This document shows positions 51,029 through 60,318 of a stretch of DNA of 64,000 bases, piece by piece. The stretch's first letter is position 1. Each line of letters begins with the position of its first letter. The position numbers and the translations under genes are program-made. Below the pieces are notes generated by a model. The model was not told the DNA's origin, did not search any database, and saw only the letters and a list, made by a program, of their open reading frames with translations. This DNA comes from a bacterium (GTDB lineage Bacteria; Patescibacteriota; Gracilibacteria; Peribacterales; Peribacteraceae). The stretch is taken from assembly GCA_029558515.1 (NCBI GenBank), contig JAKQEM010000032.1, forward strand, positions 19,641-83,640. The letters run 5' to 3'.

Positions 51029-52582
51029 ATGTCTGTTCCCCGACGCTTCACCGGCTCGCTCCTGCTTGGTTTGCTGCTTGTCGTTCAAGGGGCACCGGCC
51101 TGCGCGCAGGACGAAGAACAGACGGTGGAAGGTGAGGGGATCATCACGGAAGAAGCGCAGGTGCAAGCCATCATCACCGGTCCTGAGGATATCGCCGTCG
51201 GGCGGACCATCGTGCTCGACGGATCGCTCAGCTCCGTGGAGGGAGAGCTCAAAGAGTTTCAATGGTTTTTGGAAGGACAAGAGCACCCGATCAGCGAGAC
51301 GGTGGAGGCGGTGTACACGCCGGAACAAGCGGGAGTGCTCGTGTTCCGATTGACCGTGACGGCGGTACTGAGAGACGGCCGGGAAGTCGTCTCCACCGCG
51401 GAGCACACCGTGACGGTCTTCAGCCGCAAGATCGTCCTCATCGCGGATGCCACGGTCTCTCCCGAGAAGTTGGAATTGCACCGCCAGATGGCCGCCGACG
51501 AAGACGTGTTCCTCAGCGTACTGTCCGCCGCCCCCTCGCCGACGCCCATCGGGGCGCAGCAGGCCCTCACGACACTCCTCTCCGAACGAAGCGCATCTCT
51601 GCAGGGGGCGAGCGCCATCGTGCTCTGGACCGACGGCATCACCGGCCTGCAGGCATTGACCGGTGTCCTGCAGGAGGACGGCCTGCTCCTCGCGGGCGTA
51701 CGCAATCAGAGCATCGTCCTCCTGTCCGAACGGAGCCTCGGCACGCTCGGCCGCATCGCCCGGGGAACGTTCTCCGCTCTCAAGCCGCGCCAAATTCTCC
51801 TCACGCGCCGTGAAGCGTTGAACCCCCTCTTCACGACGCCCACCATGGATGAGTACGCATCCGTCCTCGCGCAGCGTGACATCGAATTCCTGCGCATCGA
51901 CGAAGAGTCCATCGGGCTCCGGCCGTGGAATCTGCTCTCCTCGCTCATCAATCTGATGCTCACCAAAGGCGTCCCCGGCCAGACGGTCATTCTGCTCCTC
52001 GTGCTGCCGGTGATTGCCATGATCCTTGCGTTCCTCAAGCAAATCGTGGGAATCACGACCTTCGGCCTCTACACGCCGTCGATCATCGCGCTCAGCTTTC
52101 TCGCGCTCGGTTGGCAGATCGGCGTCCTCTTCCTCTGCTTCATCGTAGCCACCGGCTACCTCACGCGCACGTTGATGCGCCGCTGGCGACTGCTCTACAT
52201 CCCGAAGGTCGCCATCATCCTGACGGTCGTGAGCTTCACGCTGCTGCTGCTCATGGGCATAAGCGCCTTCTTCGATGTGACGTTCTCACGAGAGACCATC
52301 TTCATCCTTCTCATCATGAGCACGCTGGCCGAAAGTTTCCTCAACCTGAAGACGGAACAGGGATGGACGTCCGCGATCCTCGGCATCGGCGAAACGATCA
52401 TGGCTGCGCTGCTGTGCGTCTTCATCGTGCAGTGGACGCTGTTTCAGTCCATGATTCTCGCCTACCCGGAGCTGCTCCTCCTCACCGTCGTCATCGATGT
52501 CATCCTGGGACGGTGGACGGGGCTGCGACTCGTCGAGTACTTCCGGTTCCGCGAAGTTTTTTCACACCTGCAGGAGGAATGA
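51029..52582 (+). CDS. 7TM membrane protein with extracytoplasmic PKD-like domain
   Basis: The protein has 517 residues. A signal peptide (RFTGSLLLGLLLVVQGAPACA) is followed by a PKD-like beta domain (DIAVGRTIVLDGSLSSVEGELKEFQWFLEG ... LVFRLTVTA), an alpha/beta region to ~290, and seven membrane helices from ~310. GITTFGLYTPSIIALSFLALGWQIG is typical of the 7TM unit usually fused to an inactive transglutaminase. Here a PKD domain takes that place. In other bacteria this 7TM protein is encoded next to an alpha-L-glutamate-ligase-like ATP-grasp protein, as here (ATGA overlap with the next gene). Confidence 0.82.
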   Translation: MSVPRRFTGSLLLGLLLVVQGAPACAQDEEQTVEGEGIITEEAQVQAIITGPEDIAVGRTIVLDGSLSSVEGELKEFQWFLEGQEHPISETVEAVYTPEQAGVLVFRLTVTAVLRDGREVVSTAEHTVTVFSRKIVLIADATVSPEKLELHRQMAADEDVFLSVLSAAPSPTPIGAQQALTTLLSERSASLQGASAIVLWTDGITGLQALTGVLQEDGLLLAGVRNQSIVLLSERSLGTLGRIARGTFSALKPRQILLTRREALNPLFTTPTMDEYASVLAQRDIEFLRIDEESIGLRPWNLLSSLINLMLTKGVPGQTVILLLVLPVIAMILAFLKQIVGITTFGLYTPSIIALSFLALGWQIGVLFLCFIVATGYLTRTLMRRWRLLYIPKVAIILTVVSFTLLLLMGISAFFDVTFSRETIFILLIMSTLAESFLNLKTEQGWTSAILGIGETIMAALLCVFIVQWTLFQSMILAYPELLLLTVVIDVILGRWTGLRLVEYFRFREVFSHLQEE

Positions 52583-54960
52583 TCGTCCCCTTCTTCTCAC
52601 GCCACGGGGTCCTCGGCTTGAATGCGCGCAACCTCCTGTACATCAAGCCGTTCAATCCGCGCAAAGCGGTGGCGTTCGCAGATGACAAGCTGAAGACGAA
52701 AGCGTTTCTCGCGGCGCGCGGCATTCCCGTCGCGAAGGTGTACGGCCGCATCGATACGCGCCGACAACTGCGGTCCTACGACTTTTCGAAGTTACCCGAT
52801 CAGTGCGTGCTGAAGCCAAAATTCGGTTCCGGTGGCGGCGGGATCAAAGTGTTGAAAGGCAGGAAGGACGGTCACTTTCTGGAGCAGGGCAAATATCCGA
52901 TTTCCTACCGGCAACTCACCGAACACATCGAGGATATTCTGGACGGCAAATACTCCGTCAACGGACGGGCGGACACGGTGTTCTTTGAAAAAATACTGGA
53001 ATCCGATCCGGCCTTCGCGCCGCTGCGTCCCGCCGGCCTCCCCGATATTCGCATCGTCGTGTTCAACTTGGTGCCGGTCATGGCGATGCTGCGCATCCCC
53101 ACGGGCGAGAGCGGCGGCAAAGCCAACGTGCATCTGGGAGGCATCGGCATCGGCATCGACATCGCCAAGGGCGTCACGACCTTTGCGACGCAATACAACC
53201 GTCTCATCAAGGAACTGCCGCACGGAGGATCGCCCGCCGGGATCGTCATTCCGGGATGGGATGATCTTCTCCTGACCGCCTCGCGCATCCAGTACCTCAC
53301 GAACATCGGCTACCTGGCGGTGGATCTCACACTCGACCGCGAGCAGGGACCCGTGCTGCTGGAGGTGAACGCGCGCGCGGGATTGATGGTGCAGGTCGCC
53401 AATCTCGCACCGCTCAGATCGCGACTGGAACGCGTGGAAGGGATCAGTGTCCAGACGCCGGAAAAGGGTGTGCGTCTCGCTCAGGATTTGTTCGGAGCCA
53501 AGGTGCCCGCGCTGCGGACCGGACAGGAAGAACCACAACGCCCCGTTCTGGGAACGCGCGAACTCATCAGCATCAGCGGCGCGGGCACGACGATCGACGT
53601 GCCGTCTCTCATCGCGCCGGAGCACGAACGGACCATCTTCGCCTCAGATCTTCTGTCGGAATTGCACCGAACGGGAGCGGTGGAGCAGGAGAGTGCGGAG
53701 GAGCGCACCTACCGCGTGAAGTTTGCACTGGGGGGCCGCAAGCTGCAGACGGTCGTGAAAGAGGGAAGTGTGGCGCCCGCGTCGGTCCGCGCCATCATCG
53801 GACGGCGGGATCTCACGGGTTTTCTCATCGACCCGACCAAGGAAGCGGCATTCTCGCTCCTGCGTCCTGCGCTGAAGGAGGATCTGCGCGCAATCGACAA
53901 GTTCCTCTCGCAGACGGACCACGATCTCCAGCTGCTCACGCACATCAAACCGAATAATCTGCTGGAGGAAAGAGAAAAGCTGCAGGTGGACCGAGGGTAC
54001 AATCCGGTCTTCACGTACCGGGAATCCCCCCTGAATTTGGCGGAAATCGAGGCGCGGTTAGCTTCACTCACCATCGAGGAATCGCCGACCGGCACGCTCT
54101 TCGCGAAGAAACGCGATGAACTGTTGCGACGCATCGCACTGATTCGCGCCCTCGGCGATGCGCAGATCTTCACGCAGGCGTCCACTGTGCTGTTTGGAAG
54201 CCCCGATGCGGCGCTCATCGACGCGGCCGAGGAGGAACTCTCTGAGCGAAACGGGCGTGCGGAGCCGCCGGAGACGGGGCAACTCACCGTAGAACAAGCG
54301 GCAACCATGTTCCGCGATGCGTTGGATCGATACGGCTTGTACGATTGGCAGACGGTGATCCGCGAGCGCACCATCGCCCGCGTCACGGTGGGCGGCCGGA
54401 CCGTCACCCTGCGAAAGAATGCACGCTTTTGGAAACAGTCCCTCCGCGCGCTCATCGCGCATGAGGTGGAGACGCACGTGCTCACCGCGGAGAACGGGGA
54501 ACAGCAACCGTTCGAACTTTTCCGACGCGGATGCGCCGGCTACCTGGATACGCAGGAGGGCATGGCGATCTTCAACCAAAATCGCTTCCTTCCTCCGGAC
54601 CACGAGAAACGATCGGGCCCCGCGCGCAATCTGCTCGGGGTAGCCTTCGCGCTGGAGCATTCTCTGGCGGAGACAAGACGGTACCTGGAGGAGGAACTGC
54701 TCTACGAACCGGAAAAGGCGCTCAACAAAGCACTGGAACACAAGCGCGGATTGTCCGATACTTCGGAGCCGGGCGGATTCACCAAGGGGATCGTCTACTT
54801 CCGCGGACTGCGCGCCATCGAACAATTCCTGTCGCAAGGCGGCGACCTGAAGCGACTGTACGTCGGCAAAATCGCATGGGAAGATGTGCCGCTCGTCGAG
54901 CAAGTGCCGGGCCTCAAAGCTCCGCTCATCCTGCCGGAGTTCCTGCGGGAGACTGCGTAA
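52579..54960 (+). CDS. ATP-grasp ligase fused to DUF1704 (MATCAP-like) metallopeptidase
   Basis: The protein has 793 residues from ATG at 52579, which overlaps the upstream stop and is preceded by AGGAGG. The N-terminal ~300 residues are an alpha-L-glutamate-ligase-like ATP-grasp: NARNLLYIKPFNPRKAVAFADDKLKTK, CVLKPKFGSGGGGIKVL, GYLAVDLTLD and LLEVNARAGL with the Mg-binding Glu/Asn. The C-terminal half has RALIAHEVETHVLTAENG, the HExxxH zinc motif of DUF1704 peptidases (residues 628-633), and LFRRGCAGYLDTQEGMAIFNQ. The pairing suggests addition and removal of C-terminal amino acids on one substrate; that is inferred. Confidence 0.85.
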   Translation: MIVPFFSRHGVLGLNARNLLYIKPFNPRKAVAFADDKLKTKAFLAARGIPVAKVYGRIDTRRQLRSYDFSKLPDQCVLKPKFGSGGGGIKVLKGRKDGHFLEQGKYPISYRQLTEHIEDILDGKYSVNGRADTVFFEKILESDPAFAPLRPAGLPDIRIVVFNLVPVMAMLRIPTGESGGKANVHLGGIGIGIDIAKGVTTFATQYNRLIKELPHGGSPAGIVIPGWDDLLLTASRIQYLTNIGYLAVDLTLDREQGPVLLEVNARAGLMVQVANLAPLRSRLERVEGISVQTPEKGVRLAQDLFGAKVPALRTGQEEPQRPVLGTRELISISGAGTTIDVPSLIAPEHERTIFASDLLSELHRTGAVEQESAEERTYRVKFALGGRKLQTVVKEGSVAPASVRAIIGRRDLTGFLIDPTKEAAFSLLRPALKEDLRAIDKFLSQTDHDLQLLTHIKPNNLLEEREKLQVDRGYNPVFTYRESPLNLAEIEARLASLTIEESPTGTLFAKKRDELLRRIALIRALGDAQIFTQASTVLFGSPDAALIDAAEEELSERNGRAEPPETGQLTVEQAATMFRDALDRYGLYDWQTVIRERTIARVTVGGRTVTLRKNARFWKQSLRALIAHEVETHVLTAENGEQQPFELFRRGCAGYLDTQEGMAIFNQNRFLPPDHEKRSGPARNLLGVAFALEHSLAETRRYLEEELLYEPEKALNKALEHKRGLSDTSEPGGFTKGIVYFRGLRAIEQFLSQGGDLKRLYVGKIAWEDVPLVEQVPGLKAPLILPEFLRETA

Positions 54961-56134
54961 TCCCCTCTCGCACTCTGCGAATTTTCCGTAGGAATTCATC
55001 AAAACGACCCAGCGGAATGCCCGCCAAATTCACACGACCGTCGTGCGTCAGGAACACATCATCCTCTTGCAATCGTGCGATGGCATGCGCACTGAGCGGG
55101 AGCATGGTGAAAAGTCCGGTGCCCTCGATGCTGTCCGCCCACTCGGGAAACGCGTCTCGTAACACGCGGCGTTTCCGATCCGTACCCGTGCGCACGGCAC
55201 CCAACTGCCGGCGCCATTCCTCCTGATACTCTTCCTGCACTTTCGCCACAATGAGCTGGCCGAACGTCGGCGCGGTGGAATACATCCGACGCGTGAGAAT
55301 GCGGTACCATTGCTCCAACTGCCGCTCTTCTTCCGGGGAAGAAACGACGGCGCATGCCCAACCGACGCGCAGTCCATACACTCCGTGATTCTTGGAGGAA
55401 GATCCTGCAAAGAGCAAACGGACACCTGCTTCCCGCAGCAGGAGAGCCGGAGCGCGATCCTCCTCCACTCCCTCACTGAGCCCCTGATACGCACAGTCGA
55501 GTAAGACGATGTGTGCCGAGCCGCTCACGCCGTCGGCGAATACCCGCCACTGCTCCTTCGTCCATTGATGACCCGTGGGATTGTGCGCATTGGCCTGCAG
55601 CAGGAAGAGAACCGGATCTTTGCTTGCGCGTGCTGCCGCAAGCAGTTGCTCGGGAGAGGGAGGATGCGGCATGGCACCCTTGATCTCCGTGTACGACAGA
55701 CCACTGCCTTCCAATAATTGCCGGTGGTTCGGCCAGGTCGGTACGGGAAGGATCGCACGCCCGATCCCCATGAGTTTCGCCAAATGAAGATTGAGTGCGA
55801 CTGCGGCCGTGCCTCCCGCGGCGGAGATCGATGCCACCGTCGCCTCCGCACCGAACACCAAACGTTTCATCGCTTCGCGGTAGGCGGTCACTCCCAGGAG
55901 AGGCGAATAGGGGAAACCGGGATGGCGCTCCCAATCATGATACATCGCATCGATTGCCTGCCGTACGCAAGGAAAGATGAGAGGATGAGCGGGATCCCCA
56001 CGATCATCGGTCAGGACGCCGATGGTCCCGTCGATGGGATGGCGCCCCGCGTCGCGAGCCTTCTGAGCGTTTGCAGCCGCCGCAAAGACCGCATCCTGCA
56101 GAGCCTCCGGAAGAGAAAAGTGACCGAGAAACAC
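54926..56134 (-). CDS. class I/II (aspartate/aromatic type) aminotransferase
   Basis: The protein has 402 residues from GTG at 56134 (MFLGHFSLPEAL...); longer frames upstream run into the next gene's promoter region. Landmarks: SPLLGVTAYREAMKRLVFG, ISAAGGTAAVALNLHLAK, PTWPNHRQLLEGSGL, LLQANAHNPTGHQWTKEQW, IVLLDCAYQGLSEGVEEDR and FAGSSSKNHGVYGLRVGWA with the PLP Lys. This fits the aspartate/aromatic aminotransferase subgroup. The 3' end overlaps the convergent ATP-grasp gene by 35 bp. Confidence 0.83.
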   Translation of the reverse strand: MFLGHFSLPEALQDAVFAAAANAQKARDAGRHPIDGTIGVLTDDRGDPAHPLIFPCVRQAIDAMYHDWERHPGFPYSPLLGVTAYREAMKRLVFGAEATVASISAAGGTAAVALNLHLAKLMGIGRAILPVPTWPNHRQLLEGSGLSYTEIKGAMPHPPSPEQLLAAARASKDPVLFLLQANAHNPTGHQWTKEQWRVFADGVSGSAHIVLLDCAYQGLSEGVEEDRAPALLLREAGVRLLFAGSSSKNHGVYGLRVGWACAVVSSPEEERQLEQWYRILTRRMYSTAPTFGQLIVAKVQEEYQEEWRRQLGAVRTGTDRKRRVLRDAFPEWADSIEGTGLFTMLPLSAHAIARLQEDDVFLTHDGRVNLAGIPLGRFDEFLRKIRRVREGITQSPAGTPAG

Positions 56135-56277
56135 CGTGCGCAGTGTACAAGATCCTGCCGCTCCCGCACATGAGTGCGACTGCATTTTTGTGCGCCGCAG
56201 CACCATTCTGATCAATAAACAATTGAGAAGAGCAGCGCACCCCCGCATACTCGCGCAACACTTTTCCCCCGATCTCC

Positions 56278-57720
56278 ATGATGGCCCGATCGTTTGCAGC
56301 ACTGCTGTCCCTGTCACTCTGTACCGTTCCCGTCGTCTGCATGGCGGAGGCGCAAGCCCTTCCCGATTACGCCGTCGACAACCTCATCACCGCCCCTTCC
56401 CCCGCGCAACCCGGACGATCCATCGTGTTCAAAGCGACGGTGCGCAATGTGAGCGGCACCCGAGGAACCGAACGCGGCAATGCCGTGCTGAAAATCGATG
56501 AAGGAGCGAACGGCTCGTGGGACGTCACGAGCACCAGAGCGATTTTCGGCAGCCTGCCCGTCGGATCTTCCGCCACTCCCAGCTGGGGCAATACCGGTAC
56601 CCCGCCTCCCGTCGACTGGCAACCGGTCGTCGGCACGCACCGCGCGCAAGTCTGCATGCACACGAACACGGGAGAGAGCAACATGTACACCCAGGACAGC
56701 AACGCCGCCAATGATTGCACCACTCTCACCTTCACCATCGGCTCCGCGGCATCCTCGTCATCCGAAGCCCGCAGCGCCTCATCGAGTTCCGGCCCCTCCT
56801 CACCAAGCAGCGACGCTCCCTCCCTGCCTGATTACATTCTCTCCGCGATGGACGTGACACCGAACGCCGAAACGGGCACCTTTGACGCTTGGGCGACCGT
56901 GCGCAATATCGGAGCAGACTCCATAAAAGCGACGTTCGTCATCCTCGAGCATCGACGCAGCGGCACGACCGGATGGGAGAGCATCGTCCCCGCTCGGGAC
57001 ATCCCTCCTCTCGCTTCCGGCGCGGAAGCGACCGGCCGGTGGAGCAATCACGGACGCGGCATGCAGGGCACGTATCGGTTCCGTCCCGAACGGTACGAAT
57101 TCCGCGCTTGCGCCGACGCATGGAACATCCTGCGCGAGTCTCTTGAACGCAATTGCTCCGACCCCGTCTGGGTGGACTTCAGCACTGTCTCCTCCACTCG
57201 CTCCGCTTCCTCCCGCTCTTCCCGCTCCTCCTCCGCACGTTCTTCCTCCGTCCGGTCCCGCGCGAGAACAGACGCAGCGGGCATCGCCGATACCTCTCTC
57301 CCCAACCTGGTCCTGCGCGGCGTCGCAGTACGACCCGCTTCCATCGCCGTCGGCGGCACGTGGGGAGCGAGGGCGATCGTCGTGAACGCGGGGGCGACCC
57401 CCTCGGAGGAAACGGCAGTGCGCCTCACGCTCGACGAGAAGAGCAACGGCGGCGAGGACTTTGTCTCCGATGTGGAGATGGTCGTGCCGCCCCTCCGTCC
57501 CGGCAGGCGCTTCGTCGTCAACTGGACCACGCGCGGCGAGACGCCCTCCCTGCGATGGACGGCCATACCCGGCAAGCACCGCGTCACGCTCTGCGTCAAC
57601 GGAAGAGGACAATCTCCCGAGTGGAACACCGGAGATAACTGCGTGACGAGACCGCTGCGGGTCCGCACAGCGCGAGGAAGTGCGCGCTCCTCTTCATCGG
57701 CCGGCTCGATGACACAGTGA
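56278..57720 (+). CDS. secreted protein with three CARDB-like domains
   Basis: The protein has 480 residues. A signal peptide (ARSFAALLSLSLCTVPVVCMAEAQ) is followed by three immunoglobulin-like repeats of the CARDB type, each with LPDY/LPNL, a VRNxG-like strand and a W-x-P or TTRG segment followed by a late Cys. Ser-rich linkers (SSSSEARSASSSSG; SSRSSRSSSARSS) separate them. It is probably a cell-surface adhesin or spacer; no anchor motif is visible at the C-terminus. Confidence 0.75.
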   Translation: MMARSFAALLSLSLCTVPVVCMAEAQALPDYAVDNLITAPSPAQPGRSIVFKATVRNVSGTRGTERGNAVLKIDEGANGSWDVTSTRAIFGSLPVGSSATPSWGNTGTPPPVDWQPVVGTHRAQVCMHTNTGESNMYTQDSNAANDCTTLTFTIGSAASSSSEARSASSSSGPSSPSSDAPSLPDYILSAMDVTPNAETGTFDAWATVRNIGADSIKATFVILEHRRSGTTGWESIVPARDIPPLASGAEATGRWSNHGRGMQGTYRFRPERYEFRACADAWNILRESLERNCSDPVWVDFSTVSSTRSASSRSSRSSSARSSSVRSRARTDAAGIADTSLPNLVLRGVAVRPASIAVGGTWGARAIVVNAGATPSEETAVRLTLDEKSNGGEDFVSDVEMVVPPLRPGRRFVVNWTTRGETPSLRWTAIPGKHRVTLCVNGRGQSPEWNTGDNCVTRPLRVRTARGSARSSSSAGSMTQ

Positions 57721-57892
57721 GCAAACTCACGATTCTCCTATCTTGATTCAGGGGTCTCTCCTTACGGATCCTCCCGGAGCCGTCCACTGCGTGCATTCCT
57801 CCGTCGCCCCTTTCCCCGCAAAAAACAGGAACAATCACCGCGCCGAAACTATTTTTTGGAGCAAACGGCAAATCATCCGCTACACTCGGTCC

Positions 57893-59428
57893 ATGCAGCA
57901 GTGGCCACCCGTCACGATGGCGACCCAGCATCCGGACAATGCCTCCGTCCCATGGTGGGGAAAGGACGCCTTCATCGCCACACAGGACGAAATTCAGGAA
58001 GTGATGCTCCTCTTCAAGGAATTAACCATCGACGAATACATGTGGGACTGGGAGGGAAAGTATGTGGATGAAGCAGTCGGGGAGAAGCTGTTCTCCCGCG
58101 GGCAGGAACTGTTTTCCAAGCGCGCGCTGGGTCGGGAGTTGCACTTGACGTATCGCATCCCCGCGTATGAGGACGGCAAGATGCACCGAATGGCGCGAGC
58201 CTTCATGAACGTGCTGGCGCTGGCGGATCTGGCGCGGGACATCAAAGCGCCGTGCTTGCCTGTGACGGAGATGTTTCTGCCGCTCACAACTGCCGCCATG
58301 CAGCCGCTCAAGGTACGAGCGGCGTTCAAGGAAATCCTCGGCTACCACCGTCAAGTGTTCCACCGATCCAAGCAGGATGAGACCGAGCTGCTTCGCATGT
58401 TCGACGTCACACCGCTCGTGGAGGATGTGCCGTCGCTCCTCAGTATCGAGAAAATTTTGCTGCCGTACTGGACGTCCCTGATCACGGAGAATCCGTCGGT
58501 GCAGTCTCGCGGTCAACGCATCTTCCTCGCCAGGTCCGATCCCGCCATGAACTCGGGTCTCGTGCCCGCAGTGCTCGCCGTCAAAGCGGCACTCAGCAAA
58601 ATTCAGGACTGTGCGGACACGGTCGGCATCGAAGCATATCCGCTCCTGGGCACGGGATCGCTCCCATTCCGCGGAAGCGTCAATCCGCAGTATACGGACA
58701 CATTTCTGCAGCAGTACGCCGGCGTCCGCACATACTCCATTCAGTCTGCATTCCGCTACGACTATCCCAAAGAGCAAGTGGAAAAAGCACTCCGGATCAT
58801 TCATCGCGAGGCGCCCATGCAGAAGCTGGTTCCCGTATCCGATGCGGACAGAAAGAAAATCATCACGCTCTCCGCACTGTTCGAGAACATCTGGCAGCCG
58901 ACTATCGAAGAGATCGCTCCGCTCATCAACCAGGTGGCCGCATACATTCCTCCGCGCCGCGAGCGTCTGCAACACATAGGACTGTTTGGCTACAGCCGGG
59001 GCATCGGCAAAGTACGGTTGCCTCGCGCCATCGGATTTACCTGCGCGCTCTATTCACTCGGCATTCCGCCGGAACTGATCGCCACCGGACGCGGCCTGGA
59101 AGAGACGCAGCGCGCCGGATTGATGGACAGCATCGAGAAATACTATCCCGCGCTCCGTGCGGATCTGATGCACGCAGGCAAGTATCTGAATCGCGAGAAC
59201 ATCGAGTTGCTTGCGAAGAGAATGCCGATTTTTCAGGACATCTCACACGGCGTCGACGCCATCGAGCGCATCTTGGGGTTAAAGCTCGGCCCTCAGAAGC
59301 CGCATCACTTCATCCACCGCAACCTCTCCTCCACCATCCTGCACCGTCTGCAGTCCCCCTCCCCCGACCTGGCCATTCTCACGCGAGATATCGTGGAAGC
59401 GGGCATTATCCGCAAGAGTTTAGGCTAG
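57893..59428 (+). CDS. ppcA: archaeal-type phosphoenolpyruvate carboxylase
   Basis: The protein has 511 residues from ATG at 57893, the normal size for the archaeal-type (PpcA/atPEPC) family and half that of bacterial Ppc. Landmarks include MATQHPDNASVPWW near the start, DEIQEVMLLFKELTIDEYMWDWEGKYVDEAV, RIFLARSDPAMNSGLVPAVL, EAYPLLGTGSLPFRGSVNP and LFGYSRGIGKVRLPRAIGF. It fixes bicarbonate onto PEP to give oxaloacetate, which could feed aspartate for pyrimidine synthesis. A possible -10 (TACACT) lies just upstream. Confidence 0.93.
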   Translation: MQQWPPVTMATQHPDNASVPWWGKDAFIATQDEIQEVMLLFKELTIDEYMWDWEGKYVDEAVGEKLFSRGQELFSKRALGRELHLTYRIPAYEDGKMHRMARAFMNVLALADLARDIKAPCLPVTEMFLPLTTAAMQPLKVRAAFKEILGYHRQVFHRSKQDETELLRMFDVTPLVEDVPSLLSIEKILLPYWTSLITENPSVQSRGQRIFLARSDPAMNSGLVPAVLAVKAALSKIQDCADTVGIEAYPLLGTGSLPFRGSVNPQYTDTFLQQYAGVRTYSIQSAFRYDYPKEQVEKALRIIHREAPMQKLVPVSDADRKKIITLSALFENIWQPTIEEIAPLINQVAAYIPPRRERLQHIGLFGYSRGIGKVRLPRAIGFTCALYSLGIPPELIATGRGLEETQRAGLMDSIEKYYPALRADLMHAGKYLNRENIELLAKRMPIFQDISHGVDAIERILGLKLGPQKPHHFIHRNLSSTILHRLQSPSPDLAILTRDIVEAGIIRKSLG

Positions 59429-59448
59429 AGGAAGAGAAAAATATGATA

Positions 59449-59476
59449 TTGACTTAATAGTATTACTGTGGATACT
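59449..59476 (+). promoter_or_regulatory. sigma70-like promoter
   Basis: TTGACT (59449-59454) and GATACT (59471-59476) are spaced 16 bp, 23 bp before the start at 59500. Confidence 0.55.
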
Positions 59477-59499
59477 AACATTAGTTCCCCCCATCACAG

Positions 59500-59910
59500 A
59501 TGACACTCACGACAACAGCTAAATTAAAACGCACTGAAGTACAGGAAGAGCGGAAATGGTCTTTCCCATCGGGGGGCGGCGGTGTGAAGGAGAAGCCTGC
59601 CTATACCATTGAAGTGCGCGATGGCAAAGCTGTCATTAAATTGTTGAGTGAAACACGTCTGAAAAGCGAAGAACTATTGAGTGATGATCGAATAAACGGC
59701 TTCCCCATACGCATTGATGTATCGGGCTTGGTAACATTGAGCAGTGGCACGATTAATGAGATTATACTTTTACGAAGCAGAGGAAATAATCAACCAGTAC
59801 AGTTACTCAATGTCACACCATCGTTACGGGAGGAATTGGGGAGGCTCAAATTGGAACAAGCTAAAATCATACAAATTGTGGAGGCACCCGCAGAACCGCC
59901 CGTTAACTGA
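59500..59910 (+). CDS. small protein with possible STAS-like domain
   Basis: The protein has 136 residues. Charged N-terminus, then YTIEVRDGKAVIKLLSET, FPIRIDVSGLVTLSSGTINEIILLRSRGNNQPVQLLNVTPSLREELGRLKLEQAKIIQIVE, an alternating strand/helix order like STAS antagonist proteins, with VSGLVTLSSG at the phosphorylation-loop position. The assignment is tentative. It has its own promoter and no obvious partner gene. Confidence 0.55.
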   Translation: MTLTTTAKLKRTEVQEERKWSFPSGGGGVKEKPAYTIEVRDGKAVIKLLSETRLKSEELLSDDRINGFPIRIDVSGLVTLSSGTINEIILLRSRGNNQPVQLLNVTPSLREELGRLKLEQAKIIQIVEAPAEPPVN

Positions 59911-60080
59911 GAAAAACTCAAGCAAATGCTTGCCGGTTTCGTATATGTGGAGGAGTATATGCGGTCCGAGGGAAATGCAAACGCCCTCACGCTCACTTCT
60001 TTGCCCCTCATGCAGTTCACAAACTATCTTCTATTCCATATTCGTCAAGATTGGGCAAAAATCATGCTTCCTCCCCATTT

Positions 60081-60305
60081 ATGAAGCACACTCCCCTCGC
60101 GCAGCAAGTGCAAGAACGTCTCCGCTCCCTCCGTGAAGAGCACGGACTCACGCAGGAGAAACTCGCACAACGGGCGGGCATCAGCCTGTACTACCTGCAG
60201 CTCCTGGAAGGAAAGAAGCCGAAGAACCCTTCGCTCATGGTCCTCGAAAAATTGGCGAAAGCCTTTGGTACGCCGCTCTGGAAGCTCCTGAAGTTTGAGG
60301 ACTGA
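60081..60305 (+). CDS. XRE-family transcriptional regulator
   Basis: The protein has 74 residues from ATG at 60081. The helix-turn-helix is VQERLRSLREEHGLTQEKLAQRAGISLYYLQLLEGKKPKNPSLMVLEKLAKAFGTPLWKLL. No effector domain is present. It is convergent with rhlE. Target genes cannot be inferred. Confidence 0.85.
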   Translation: MKHTPLAQQVQERLRSLREEHGLTQEKLAQRAGISLYYLQLLEGKKPKNPSLMVLEKLAKAFGTPLWKLLKFED

Positions 60306-60318
60306 TCGTCTCCGATGA

